Origin: an uncultured Caulobacterales bacterium
GTDB lineage: Bacteria > Pseudomonadota > Alphaproteobacteria > Caulobacterales > Caulobacteraceae
Assembly (NCBI GenBank): GCA_903837135.1
Contig: CAILTK010000050.1
Span: 1-39,890 of the forward strand
Direction of reading: 5' to 3'
DNA length: 39,890 nucleotides
The first letter of the stretch is position 1. Each line of letters starts with the position of its first letter. Under the pieces are notes generated by a model. It saw only the letters and a program-made list of their open reading frames with translations. It was not told the origin of the DNA and did no database searches. This document shows, one piece after another, positions 7,612-16,551 of the stretch. The translations under genes were made by a program, and so were the position numbers.

Positions 7612-7743
7612 TCAACTCGCGCGCGTTCGCCCCGCTTCGGAGGTGGGGGTAATAATAATGGTCATCATGGTTTTCGCCGCGCAGCCGGCGGCGGTCGGCG
7701 CGAGGCCGGTCGACATCAGGGGCTGGCGGACGAGGTCAGACAT
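7612..7743 (-). CDS. Threonine/isoleucine-type attenuator leader peptide
   Basis: A 43-codon ORF, too short for standard gene finding. From residue 25 it reads TMMTIIITPTS, with three consecutive ATT isoleucine codons flanked by ACC threonine codons (about 7669-7639). It ends 24 bases before the terminator stem. Stalling at Ile/Thr codons would place the ribosome over the CCCC of the 1:2 hairpin (CCCC...GGGG around 7650 and 7633), leave AGCGGGG at 7630-7636 free to pair with the terminator's 5' arm, and allow read-through. The first ATG at 7743 is taken as start, but internal ATGs at 7668 and 7665 directly before the Ile run are alternatives of 18 or 17 codons. Neither has a strong ribosome binding site. 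Confidence 0.75.
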   Translation of the reverse strand: MSDLVRQPLMSTGLAPTAAGCAAKTMMTIIITPTSEAGRTRAS

Positions 7744-7813
7744 GGTGATCCACAGGGAGTCGAACGCTCCCTAGCGCGATCGGACAGATCGGGCAAGCCG
7801 GAGCGAGGCGAGG

Positions 7814-8131
7814 TCAGCCCTTGGCGGCCCTCGGCGCGCTGTGGACGCCGCCATGGAAGGCATGGAACCCCTGGCCGCCGGTCTCGCGGCGGAAATGGTT
7901 GGCGTGGTCGACCGCGAACGGCTGGCCCTCGCCCATCGAGTAGTAGAACCCTTCGTCGCCCCAGTAGCCGTCGTATACATTGCCGTAGAAATCATCGTAA
8001 TAGCTGTCATAGGCGACCGGGTGGTGAATGTAGAAGTCGGCGGTCTGCCGCGGATAATAGTTCTCGTTGGCGCATGCGCCCACGCCGGCGCACACGGCGC
8101 CGACGCTGAGCACGAGCAGAAATCGGTTCAT
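7814..8131 (-). CDS. Small tyrosine-rich lipoprotein
   Basis: A 105-residue predicted lipoprotein. MNRFLLVLSVGAVCAGVGAC is a signal peptide ending in a lipobox (GVGAC), so Cys20 should be lipidated. The mature part is unusually rich in Tyr, Asp and Gly (YDSYYDDFYGNVYDGYWGDEGFYY) and ends with a His-rich HAFHGGVHSAP segment. I do not recognise a family; similar small Tyr-rich lipoproteins are common in Caulobacterales without known function. It stands alone: its stop is 70 bases upstream of the attenuator leader ORF, and the divergent EthD gene starts 245 bases away. Confidence 0.7.
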   Translation of the reverse strand: MNRFLLVLSVGAVCAGVGACANENYYPRQTADFYIHHPVAYDSYYDDFYGNVYDGYWGDEGFYYSMGEGQPFAVDHANHFRRETGGQGFHAFHGGVHSAPRAAKG

Positions 8132-8375
8132 GATTTGGGATTCCCCTAGGGACCCATGCCCCTATACATCAACCGATGGTCACGATTAGAGTTTCATTTT
8201 CGGAAGATTTATTTTTATCGGCGAGAGCGCGGGGCGAAGACTTGGCGACGAGGTCGCCGGCCACCGGACATTTCACCGACTGACATTCGCGCCGCGCCGG
8301 CTAATATGCGGCGTGAACCTCATGGTGCAGGGCCCACGAACCACAGGCCCTATAAAAAGACAGGGACGGAAATCC

Positions 8376-8678
8376 ATGGTCGTCTTCAGCGTTCTCTACC
8401 CCGCCACGGACGGCGCGACCTTCGACAAGGCGTATTACGACGCCACCCACATCCCCCTCGTCAAAGACGCCTTCCAGGGCGGCGGCCTGACCGGGGTGCG
8501 CGTCCTGTACGCCCTGCCTGGCGCGCCCGGCCCCTATGTGGCGATGGCCGATCTCGAGTTCGAAAGCATGGAGGCGCTGCAGGCCTGCCTCGGCGGGCCG
8601 CGCTCGGCCGAAGTGATGGCCGACGTGGCCAACTTCACCACCATCCAGCCGATCACCCAGATCAGCGCGCCGGCCTGA
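8376..8678 (+). CDS. EthD family protein
   Basis: A 100-residue ferredoxin-like fold protein of the EthD family. Start ATG at 8376 (MVVFSVLYP) gives the normal length; an in-frame ATG at 8313 adds an unlikely basic tail. Recognised by the opening VFSVLYPATDGATFDKAYYDATHIPLVK, where the YYxxxHxPL pattern is the family hallmark, and by MADLEFESMEALQACLGGPRSAEVMADVANFT. EthD proteins are dimeric alpha-beta-barrels; the founding member is needed for ethyl tert-butyl ether degradation, but most are of unknown role. It is the only plus-strand gene in the left 15 kb. A relatively AT-rich stretch at 8160-8220 probably holds the promoters for it and for the divergent lipoprotein. Confidence 0.82.
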   Translation: MVVFSVLYPATDGATFDKAYYDATHIPLVKDAFQGGGLTGVRVLYALPGAPGPYVAMADLEFESMEALQACLGGPRSAEVMADVANFTTIQPITQISAPA

Positions 8679-8762
8679 GGGGCCCGGACCCGCAGCCCCT
8701 TTCAACGAAGAGGTCGGCCAACCCGCCTGAGATGGATTCGCGCCGGCCAGTCATAGGCGGTT

Positions 8763-9185
8763 TCAGGTCAGCGCATTCCACGCTGCGAGCGAGTCCACAT
8801 AGTCTCGCCAGTGCGAAATCCTGCGATCTTTTAGCTCTATGATCGACGCGAAGCGGTTGTCATAGTCCGCGCCGGTCGCCACCACCGTACCGTGCACCTC
8901 GTATTCTATGACGACGACCTGGCCCTCGTCCGCCTTGTGGACGACCAGATTATCCGCGGCGCGAAGCGTGATGTAGTCGCCATAGCCGCTGAACTGAGCC
9001 ATCAGCGCCGCGCGACCGTTCAGGACCCGAGGCCATCCGGGGAAATCGTATCGGACCTCGTAGATCACCGCGTCGGCAACGACGTCGAAGAAATGCTCGC
9101 CGTCGACGAGATCGCCGAGCGCCTCCCGCACCAGATCGAAATAGGGCTTGCTGGCCGCATACATCGCATAGGCCGGACTGGACAC
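8763..9185 (-). CDS. NTF2-like (SnoaL-type) protein
   Basis: A 140-residue protein with the cone-shaped NTF2-like fold pattern: an N-terminal helix (AASKPYFDLVREAL), VVADAVIYEVRYDFPGWPRVLNGRAALMAQFSGYGDYI, then strands VVVIEYEVHGTVV and FASIIELKDRRISHWRDYVD. SnoaL-type members typically carry this WRDYxD ending. The GTG at 9185 is chosen as start because AGGAGGAG sits six bases ahead; an in-frame ATG upstream at 9221 lacks this. It begins 32 bases after the amidohydrolase stop on the same strand, so the two are probably cotranscribed. Substrate is unknown; limonene-epoxide-hydrolase-type or ketosteroid-isomerase-type chemistry and non-catalytic roles are all possible. Confidence 0.78.
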   Translation of the reverse strand: MSSPAYAMYAASKPYFDLVREALGDLVDGEHFFDVVADAVIYEVRYDFPGWPRVLNGRAALMAQFSGYGDYITLRAADNLVVHKADEGQVVVIEYEVHGTVVATGADYDNRFASIIELKDRRISHWRDYVDSLAAWNALT

Positions 9186-9217
9186 CGGTGTTCTCCTCCT
9201 GCTTCGAACAGCCGTCC

Positions 9218-10702
9218 TCAATACTGTCCGTACCGTCCCGCCACCGAGCGCAGCAGGGCGGCGGAGTCGTAGCCGACGCCGTCCTTGAACACGATCTCGA
9301 CGTTCTCGATGTCGGTGATCGTACGGGCCGGATCGCCCTTGATCACCACGAGGTCCGCGTCCTTACCGGCCTCCACCGTGCCGATCCGCTTGTCGAGGCC
9401 GAGGTAGACCGCGCCGTTGAGGGTGGCGATGCGGATCGCCTCCTCCGGCTTGAACCCTTCCTCGACCAGAAGCTCGACTTCGCGCAGATCGCCGAAACCC
9501 GGAATCACCCCGCCGTTGCCGGTCGGATCCGGCCCTGCGAGCATCAGGCCGCCGGCGGCGACGAACTTTCGCTCCAGGCCCAGGTCGTGCTGGAACGCGG
9601 TCAGGCTGCGGGCGGCGCGCTCGGGCGACTGGCTGTTGGTGGCGTTGCGGGCGTAGAGGTAGGCCTCCCGGGCTTCGGGGGTGAGCACGGCCATGGCCTT
9701 GGGCCACAGGGGCGCGTGGCGCGGCACGCTCTGCTCGAACACCGGCAGGGTCGAGGTGACCGCCACGTGGTGGGCGATCAGCGTGGCGATCAGGGCGTCG
9801 GCGGCGGGGCTCGCCGGGTCCATGGCCATAAGGGTCGGACCGCCGACGCTGTCCGGGCAGGTGTCCGGCGTCTTGCCGGGGTCGAGCTGGGTGTTGACCC
9901 AGAAGCCGTGCTCGAGGTTGTCGATGCCGAGCTCCGCCGCTTCGGGATAGGTCACCGAGCACAGGTGGCCGGTGAGCTTCAGCCCGCGCTTGTGCGCCTC
10001 CTGGATCGCCGCCCCGAGTTCGGCGCGGGTGATGTTCATATAGGCCTTGAAGGATGTCGCCCCCTGGTCGGCCCAGAACCCCACCGTGCGGCGGGCGTCG
10101 TCGGCATCCTTCAGCTGGTGCATCTGCACGAAGGGCGAGTTCGCGCCTTCGAGATAGGGGCCGGTGACGTCCATGTGCGGGCCCGGCAGGGCGCCGAGAT
10201 CGATCTGCCGCTTCATGTTGATGTCGACATAGGGCTCGACCGAGCCGGTGGTGCGCAGGGTGGTGACCCCGTTGGCCAGGTAGAGCCGCGGCGAGGAGAA
10301 GGTCATCTGCGGCACGATCAGCGGCGGTTCACTGTGGCCGGCGGCGTCGAGGTCGGGCCGGGCGATGTAGTACATGTGGTCGTGCATGCCGACGAGGCCG
10401 GGCATCAGCGTACGGCCCGTCAGGTCGTGCACCTCGGCGCCCGGCGGCGGGGCGCCGGTCCCGACCGAGACGATCCGGCCGCCGGCGATTACCACCGTGC
10501 GGTCGTCCTTGGCCGGCGCGCCCGTGCCGTCGATCACTCGCACGTGCACCAGGGCCAGCGTGGGCGCCGACACCGTCACATAGGGCAGAACCGCCTTGGC
10601 CGGCGGCGCCGGCGGCGGCAGCACCAGGGGCTCGAGCGGCCCCGCGCTCGCCGCCCCGCCCAGCGCCAGACTCGCCGCCATACCGATCAGATGTTTACGC
10701 AC
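9218..10702 (-). CDS. Exported amidohydrolase-superfamily metal-dependent hydrolase
   Basis: A 494-residue enzyme related to prolidase- or imidazolonepropionase-like amidohydrolases. The GTG start at 10702 (MRKHLIGMAASLALGGAASAG) follows GGGAGG by five bases and gives a signal peptide, so the enzyme is periplasmic. The beta-sandwich part precedes GRTLMPGLVGMHDHMYY, where HDH is the HxH metal motif of the barrel. Further ligands fit: Lys in TSFKAYMN, His in LKLTGHLCS, His in DNLEHGFW and the final Asp in MLAGPDPTGNGG. This set matches binuclear subtypes with a bridging Lys. Substrates in this group are often dipeptides or N-acyl compounds, but none is shown here. Probably cotranscribed with the NTF2-like gene. 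Confidence 0.85.
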   Translation of the reverse strand: MRKHLIGMAASLALGGAASAGPLEPLVLPPPAPPAKAVLPYVTVSAPTLALVHVRVIDGTGAPAKDDRTVVIAGGRIVSVGTGAPPPGAEVHDLTGRTLMPGLVGMHDHMYYIARPDLDAAGHSEPPLIVPQMTFSSPRLYLANGVTTLRTTGSVEPYVDINMKRQIDLGALPGPHMDVTGPYLEGANSPFVQMHQLKDADDARRTVGFWADQGATSFKAYMNITRAELGAAIQEAHKRGLKLTGHLCSVTYPEAAELGIDNLEHGFWVNTQLDPGKTPDTCPDSVGGPTLMAMDPASPAADALIATLIAHHVAVTSTLPVFEQSVPRHAPLWPKAMAVLTPEAREAYLYARNATNSQSPERAARSLTAFQHDLGLERKFVAAGGLMLAGPDPTGNGGVIPGFGDLREVELLVEEGFKPEEAIRIATLNGAVYLGLDKRIGTVEAGKDADLVVIKGDPARTITDIENVEIVFKDGVGYDSAALLRSVAGRYGQY

Positions 10703-10851
10703 GCTCGCCTCCCGGAATCGCCGCCGGGACGTTAGGGCAGGCGCGAGGGGGCTCCAACCCGGGCGTTCGGGGGGGATCGGCGGGACGCCTTTCGGCAGGT
10801 TGGACAACGCGCCACCGCGAGCCCGCGCAGGCCGCTCCCCCAATGTCGCCC

Positions 10852-11244
10852 TCAGTGCGCCTGCTGGCCGTCGGTCGGGGGCGGCAGGGCGCCGGCGTTG
10901 CGTTCGGCGGTGACGGCGGCGGCGGTGATCGGACCGGCCTTGTTGCCCCACGCCCCGCGGACATAGGTCGCCACCGCGGCGATCTGCTCGTCGGTGAGGT
11001 CGCCGCTGAACTTCGGCATGCCGCCGCGCCCGTTCAGGATCACGTGCGCCACCTGCTGGGGCGGTCCCTGCACGAAGGCGTCGCCCGCCAGGGCCGGAAA
11101 GGCGCCGGGTATCCCCTGCCCCTGCGGCTGGTGGCAGGCGGCGCAGCTCTGGCTGAACAGGGCCGCCCCGTCCTGGGCCAGCGCCGGGCCGGCGAGAAGC
11201 GAGGCGGCGACGCCGCCGATGATCAAAGTCGTCCGTATGGTCAT
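10852..11244 (-). CDS. Periplasmic c-type cytochrome, partner of the adjacent amine oxidase
   Basis: A 130-residue class I cytochrome c. Residues 1-23 form a Sec signal peptide ending ALA-QD. Haem attachment is CAACH at 34-38 (Cys34, Cys37, His38) and the likely distal ligand is the Met in GRGGMPKFSGDLTD near residue 75. The LTDEQIAAVATYVR helix is the usual C-terminal helix. It begins 4 bases after the stop of the Tat-exported flavin amine oxidase, so they form one transcription unit. In Pseudomonas putida NicA2, a MAO-family enzyme, passes electrons to cytochrome CycN instead of O2. This pair suggests the same design; that is inference from context. Confidence 0.88.
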   Translation of the reverse strand: MTIRTTLIIGGVAASLLAGPALAQDGAALFSQSCAACHQPQGQGIPGAFPALAGDAFVQGPPQQVAHVILNGRGGMPKFSGDLTDEQIAAVATYVRGAWGNKAGPITAAAVTAERNAGALPPPTDGQQAH

Positions 11245-11248
11245 GGTC

Positions 11249-12832
11249 TTAGGCGTTCACTCGCTTGTGGATCTTGCCGATCTGTTGCCAGGCCGATTCG
11301 ATGCCGCCCTCCTGCCAGCCGGTAAGATAGCTCAGGTGCTCGCCGGCGAGATAGATGCGCCCGTCCGGCTCGTTGAGCAGGGGATAGGCGGTCTTGCGAC
11401 CCTCATCGCTCCACTCGGCCCAGCCGCCCATGTTGAACGGCACCCGGTGCCAGGCGATCGAGAAGGATTTCTCGGCGTTCTCGGCGTACTGGGGGAAGAC
11501 CTTCTGGCCGGCGGCGACGGCCAGAGCCAGCCGGTCCTTGTGGCTCTTGGCGCTGACCTGGGCGGCCGGGGATCCGAACTGATAGTAGCCCAGCACCACC
11601 CCCTTCTTCCCGAGCCAGCCGGTGGACGGCAGGCTGATGCTGCCGATCATCGGGTCGTCGTAATAGACGTGGCCGCCGTAGATGGCGTGGTCCTCTTCCC
11701 AGAACCGGCGCTTCATCTGGATGCCGATCTTGCCCACCAGGGCGTAGGACACCCCGCTCATCGCCTGCTTGAAGGCGGGCGAGACCTGCATGTCGATGGT
11801 CTTCAGCACCGACAGCGGGATGGCGGCGATGCAGTAGTCGGCGACGACGGTCCCGTGCTGGCCCTTGGCGTCCTTGTAGGCGACGGTGACCTTATCGGGC
11901 GTCTGGCTGATCTTCTCGACCACATGGCCCTTGCGGATGATCGGGCCGAGATGGCGGGCGAAGGCGAAGGGCAGCTGGTCCATGCCGCCGATCGGCTCGA
12001 ACATGGTGCGCTGCTGGTCGTAGCCGGCCACCGACTGCAGCGTCGCCCAGGTGCGCGACTGCAGAAGGTCGCTGAGGGGGTGCGGCTTGGAGTCCACCGG
12101 CGGGTTGAGGCCCGCGCCGGGATTGATCTCGGGGCCGCGGCCTTCCGTGCCGATGTATTTGAAATCCTTGCCGGTGAGATAGCCCTCGTTGCGCAGATAG
12201 CTGAGGAACAGCTCCCGGTCGCCCTTGCTCATGGTCTCGTCGAGGGCGCCCTGGTTGATCTGCTTGGCCAGGATCTCGGCGGCGTAGCCGCGCACGTCGG
12301 CGGCGACCTCCTGCTTGCGGATGGGCTTGCCCGCCAGGGGACCTGAGCCCTTGTCGAACTGGATGTAGGAGTGGTCGTTGTCGTTGTTGAACAGTTCGAC
12401 CCCCACGCCCAGGGTCCGGGCGTAGTGCAGATAGCCGCGGTGCCAGTAGGGGATCCGCCAGGGGCCGCAGTTGATGTAGTAGCCGTCGTCGAAGTCGCAG
12501 ACCTGCTCCTCGCCGCCGAGCTCCTTCTGCCGCACGCCCTTGCGCGCCGAATAGGACCGGCCGCCCACGCGGTCGCGGGCTTCCAGAAGGGTGACGTGAT
12601 AGCCGGCCTTGGACAGTTCGTAGGCCGAGGTCAGACCGGCGACGCCGGCGCCCAGGATCACCACGCTCTTGCCCTTGGCCCCGCCCGTGAGCGGCGGCGG
12701 CGCGGCGGCGCGCGCCTCGATGCCGAAGCCCAGCGCGCTCATCCCCGCCAACAGCAGCGGCGTTCCGCCGACCCCGGCCAGATGCTCCAGGAACATGCGG
12801 CGTGTGGGGGGAAAGGCGGAGGGTTGGGTCAT
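11249..12832 (-). CDS. Tat-exported flavin monoamine oxidase family protein (probable dehydrogenase)
   Basis: A 527-residue FAD enzyme. The ATG at 12832 (MTQPSAFPPTRRMFLEHLAG) supplies a twin-arginine signal (TRRMFL) followed by a hydrophobic stretch to ARAAAP. The dinucleotide-binding motif VVILGAGVAGLTSAYELSKAG ends in LLEARDRVGGRS, the classic MAO pattern. The C-terminal FAD motif is GRIYLAGEHLSYLTGWQEGGIESA. Upstream of that, WAEWSDEGRKTAYPLL is close to the amine-oxidase aromatic-cage region. It oxidises an amine or amino acid in the periplasm; the substrate is not readable. A c-type cytochrome gene follows 4 bases later, which argues for electron transfer to the respiratory chain rather than peroxide production. 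Confidence 0.88.
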   Translation of the reverse strand: MTQPSAFPPTRRMFLEHLAGVGGTPLLLAGMSALGFGIEARAAAPPPLTGGAKGKSVVILGAGVAGLTSAYELSKAGYHVTLLEARDRVGGRSYSARKGVRQKELGGEEQVCDFDDGYYINCGPWRIPYWHRGYLHYARTLGVGVELFNNDNDHSYIQFDKGSGPLAGKPIRKQEVAADVRGYAAEILAKQINQGALDETMSKGDRELFLSYLRNEGYLTGKDFKYIGTEGRGPEINPGAGLNPPVDSKPHPLSDLLQSRTWATLQSVAGYDQQRTMFEPIGGMDQLPFAFARHLGPIIRKGHVVEKISQTPDKVTVAYKDAKGQHGTVVADYCIAAIPLSVLKTIDMQVSPAFKQAMSGVSYALVGKIGIQMKRRFWEEDHAIYGGHVYYDDPMIGSISLPSTGWLGKKGVVLGYYQFGSPAAQVSAKSHKDRLALAVAAGQKVFPQYAENAEKSFSIAWHRVPFNMGGWAEWSDEGRKTAYPLLNEPDGRIYLAGEHLSYLTGWQEGGIESAWQQIGKIHKRVNA

Positions 12833-13065
12833 GACGGGTGTCCTCGGAGAACCACAGGACAGCACGCGACGCCGGCGGTCCACTGGGGTCACCGTGCGTA
12901 GGCGCCGCTCAGGGACCTGTAAATCCACCGCATCGGCCGCGCGCAAGCGGAGCCTTGGGCGCCTAACGCCTGTGCGACGCCTGATCGGGAATTAGGCGCC
13001 GGCTTTCCGGAGAGCGAGACGGTCTTTGTCCGTCCCCGTTCGGCCTCATCCCGAGCGCCGGAACC

Positions 13066-14979
<1,914 letters not shown>

Positions 14980-15005
14980 TTTGATAATTAGCTAAATGTC
15001 ACACC
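14980..15005. promoter_or_regulatory. Divergent recQ/arsR promoter region with AT-rich palindrome
   Basis: The 26 bases between the two start codons contain the palindrome TTAGCTAA (14988-14995), AT-rich against a GC-rich background. ArsR/SdpR-type repressors bind short AT-rich inverted repeats near their own promoter, so this is the likely autoregulatory operator. It would sit inside the recQ leader if recQ starts at 14979. No complete -35/-10 pair could be assigned with confidence; TTGACT at 14971-14976 could be a -35 element for the plus strand. Confidence 0.4.
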
Positions 15006-15314
15006 ATGAGCCTGGTGTTCAAAGCCCTTTCCGATCCGACGCGCCGGCGGGTGCTGCAGCTCCTGCGCAAGGGGCCGATGAGCGCGGGCGACCTCAGCAG
15101 CCGCTTCGATGTCTCCAAGCCGACCATGTCGGCGCATTTCGCGGTGCTGAAGGAGGCGGACCTGGTGCACGCCGAGAAGGCCGGCAAGTCCGTGATCTAT
15201 CACCTGAAGTTGTCGGTGCTCGAAGAGGCGCTGCTCGGCTTCATCGATTCGTTCGGCCTGGGTGCGGAGGCGCCGGAGGCCAGTGGGGAGCCCGACGGGG
15301 AGATTGCACGATGA
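15006..15314 (+). CDS. ArsR/SdpR-family winged-helix repressor
   Basis: A 102-residue regulator. MSLVFKALSDPTRRRVLQLLRKGPMSAGDLSSRFDVSKPTMSAHFAVLKEADLV is the ArsR family winged helix, with the recognition helix around KPTMSAHFAVLKEA and the wing EKAGKSVIYHLK. There is no CxC metal-binding motif, which places it with the SdpR type rather than metal sensors. Its stop overlaps the ATG of the next gene by 4 bases (ATGA). In Bacillus subtilis SdpR is encoded with the membrane immunity protein SdpI, and the next gene here is SdpI-like, so the repressor may be controlled by membrane sequestration. That mechanism is known for Bacillus and only inferred here. Confidence 0.88.
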   Translation: MSLVFKALSDPTRRRVLQLLRKGPMSAGDLSSRFDVSKPTMSAHFAVLKEADLVHAEKAGKSVIYHLKLSVLEEALLGFIDSFGLGAEAPEASGEPDGEIAR

Positions 15315-15706
15315 GGCAGCAACGGATGGCGAAACGGGAACTGATGGGGAGTATCGCCTGGGCCGGCGTCATCGCGGCCCTGGCGATCGGCGCGAGCGTC
15401 GTACACAAGCTCGGTTATATCGACCGCGACACGGTCATCCGCCTTGGAACCGGCGTCACCGGACTGTGGATGGCCTGGTACGGCAACCGGATGCCCAAGA
15501 CCTTGGTCCCGGTCCCCGCCGCCGCCGGTCAGGCCCGGCGGGTCGCGAGTTGGTCGATGGTGCTGAGCGGGCTCGCCTATGCGGGTCTGTGGGCCTTCGC
15601 GCCGATCCCTGTAGCGGTGTGGGCCGGCTGCGCCGCGGTGCTGACCGGCGTCGCCGTGACGCTCGGGTATTGCCTGTCGCTGCGGTCGAGGACGGTTGCG
15701 GGGTAG
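15311..15706 (+). CDS. SdpI-like membrane protein
   Basis: A 131-residue membrane protein with about four hydrophobic segments: SIAWAGVIAALAIGASVV, a second around TVIRLGTGVTGLWMAWY, MVLSGLAYAGLWAFA and VAVWAGCAAVLTGVAVTLGYCL. The phrase GNRMPKTLVPVP resembles the GNYLPKxxPN signature of SdpI family proteins. It lacks the GIRTPWTL extension usually seen next, so it may be a divergent or shortened member. Translationally coupled (ATGA) to the ArsR/SdpR-like repressor. It could be a sensor for that repressor or an immunity-type protein; no toxin gene like sdpC is nearby. Confidence 0.65.
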   Translation: MRQQRMAKRELMGSIAWAGVIAALAIGASVVHKLGYIDRDTVIRLGTGVTGLWMAWYGNRMPKTLVPVPAAAGQARRVASWSMVLSGLAYAGLWAFAPIPVAVWAGCAAVLTGVAVTLGYCLSLRSRTVAG

Positions 15707-15726
15707 AGCGGGCCATCCACCAAACG

Positions 15727-15757
15727 ACCTCCCCCGCGCAGCGGGGTGGCGGGAGGT
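15727..15757. repeat. GC-rich hairpin downstream of arsR-sdpI-like pair
   Basis: ACCTCCCCCGC, loop GCA, then GCGGGG and GGGAGGT with a small bulge. It may act as a terminator or an RNA-stabilising stem for the preceding operon, though there is no T run. Similar CTCCCC/GGGGAG hairpins occur at 30958-30986 and 37693-37721. Confidence 0.5.
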
Positions 15758-15825
15758 AGGTTACGAGCTCTGGTCAAACATCGCAGGGTGTCTAAGCTCG
15801 CGTCAGGGAAGACACGGAGGCGGGC

Positions 15826-16542
15826 ATGACACGCAGACTTTTGGCCTTGGGCCTGTTCACACTGGTGGCGGGCGTCGCGCCCATCACGCTTGCTCAGGTC
15901 GCGCCCACGGCGGACGCGCTGACCGATCCGGCGATGAAGGGCCCGGAGGTGATCGCCTTCATGAAGCTGAAGCCCGGCGGCAAGGTCGCCGACATCGTCG
16001 CCGGCCGGTTCGTGCGCGCGCTGAGCCAGGCGGTCGGGCCCACCGGCAAGGTCTATGCCGTCGAGCCGGCCGAGGTGGTCAAGGCGCACCCGGAGGTGCT
16101 GAAGATCATGCAGGGGCTGACCAGCATGCCGGCCTATTCCAACGTGGTGCTGAGCACCGATCCGATCGACGCCATGGCCCTGCCCAAGGGGCTGGACGTG
16201 GTGTTCATCCGGCAGAACTATCACGATCTGCACGACAAGTTCATGGGCCCGGCCGACGTCGCCCTGTTCAACAGGCACGTGTACGAGGCGCTGAAGCCGG
16301 GCGGCGAGTTCGTGGTGCTCGATCATGCCGCGGCGGCCGGCTCGGGCCTGCGCGACACCGATAAGACGCACCGGATCGACGTCGCCGCGGTCAAGGCGGA
16401 AGTGACCGGCGCGGGCTTCGTGTTCGACGGCGAGAGCCCGATCCTGGCCAATCCGGCCGACGATCACACCAAGTTCGTGTTCGATCCCGCGGTCCGCGGC
16501 AAGACCGACCAGTTCCTGCTGAGGTTCAGGAAACCGGGCTGA
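15826..16542 (+). CDS. Exported class I methyltransferase-like protein with degenerate SAM motif
   Basis: A 238-residue protein with a signal peptide (MTRRLLALGLFTLVAGVAPITLAQ). The remainder follows the exported 'predicted methyltransferase' family (COG4798-like): FMKLKPGGKVADIV, VGPTGKVYAVEP, LDVVFIRQNYHDLHDKF, ALKPGGEFVVLDHAA, VTGAGFVFDGE. The expected glycine-rich SAM loop after the first strand (family pattern about DIxPGGGYxT) reads DIVAGRFVRALS, residues 56-67, with most glycines lost. Either it binds SAM poorly or it has been repurposed. Its start has GGAGG close upstream. It is flanked by the ArsR-SdpI-like pair and a convergent hydrolase gene, so it is likely monocistronic. Confidence 0.75.
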   Translation: MTRRLLALGLFTLVAGVAPITLAQVAPTADALTDPAMKGPEVIAFMKLKPGGKVADIVAGRFVRALSQAVGPTGKVYAVEPAEVVKAHPEVLKIMQGLTSMPAYSNVVLSTDPIDAMALPKGLDVVFIRQNYHDLHDKFMGPADVALFNRHVYEALKPGGEFVVLDHAAAAGSGLRDTDKTHRIDVAAVKAEVTGAGFVFDGESPILANPADDHTKFVFDPAVRGKTDQFLLRFRKPG

Positions 16543-16551
16543 CGGGAGAGA

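Noticed and set aside
9188-10735. 515-codon open frame on the plus strand
   Set aside because: Antisense to the amidohydrolase, whose metal-ligand motifs are complete.
10994-12346. 450-codon open frame on the plus strand
   Set aside because: Antisense to the cytochrome and amine oxidase genes; no family pattern.
13018-13060. GACGG/CCGTC hairpin after recQ as a terminator
   Set aside because: Only five pairs and no T run on the minus strand; too weak to list.
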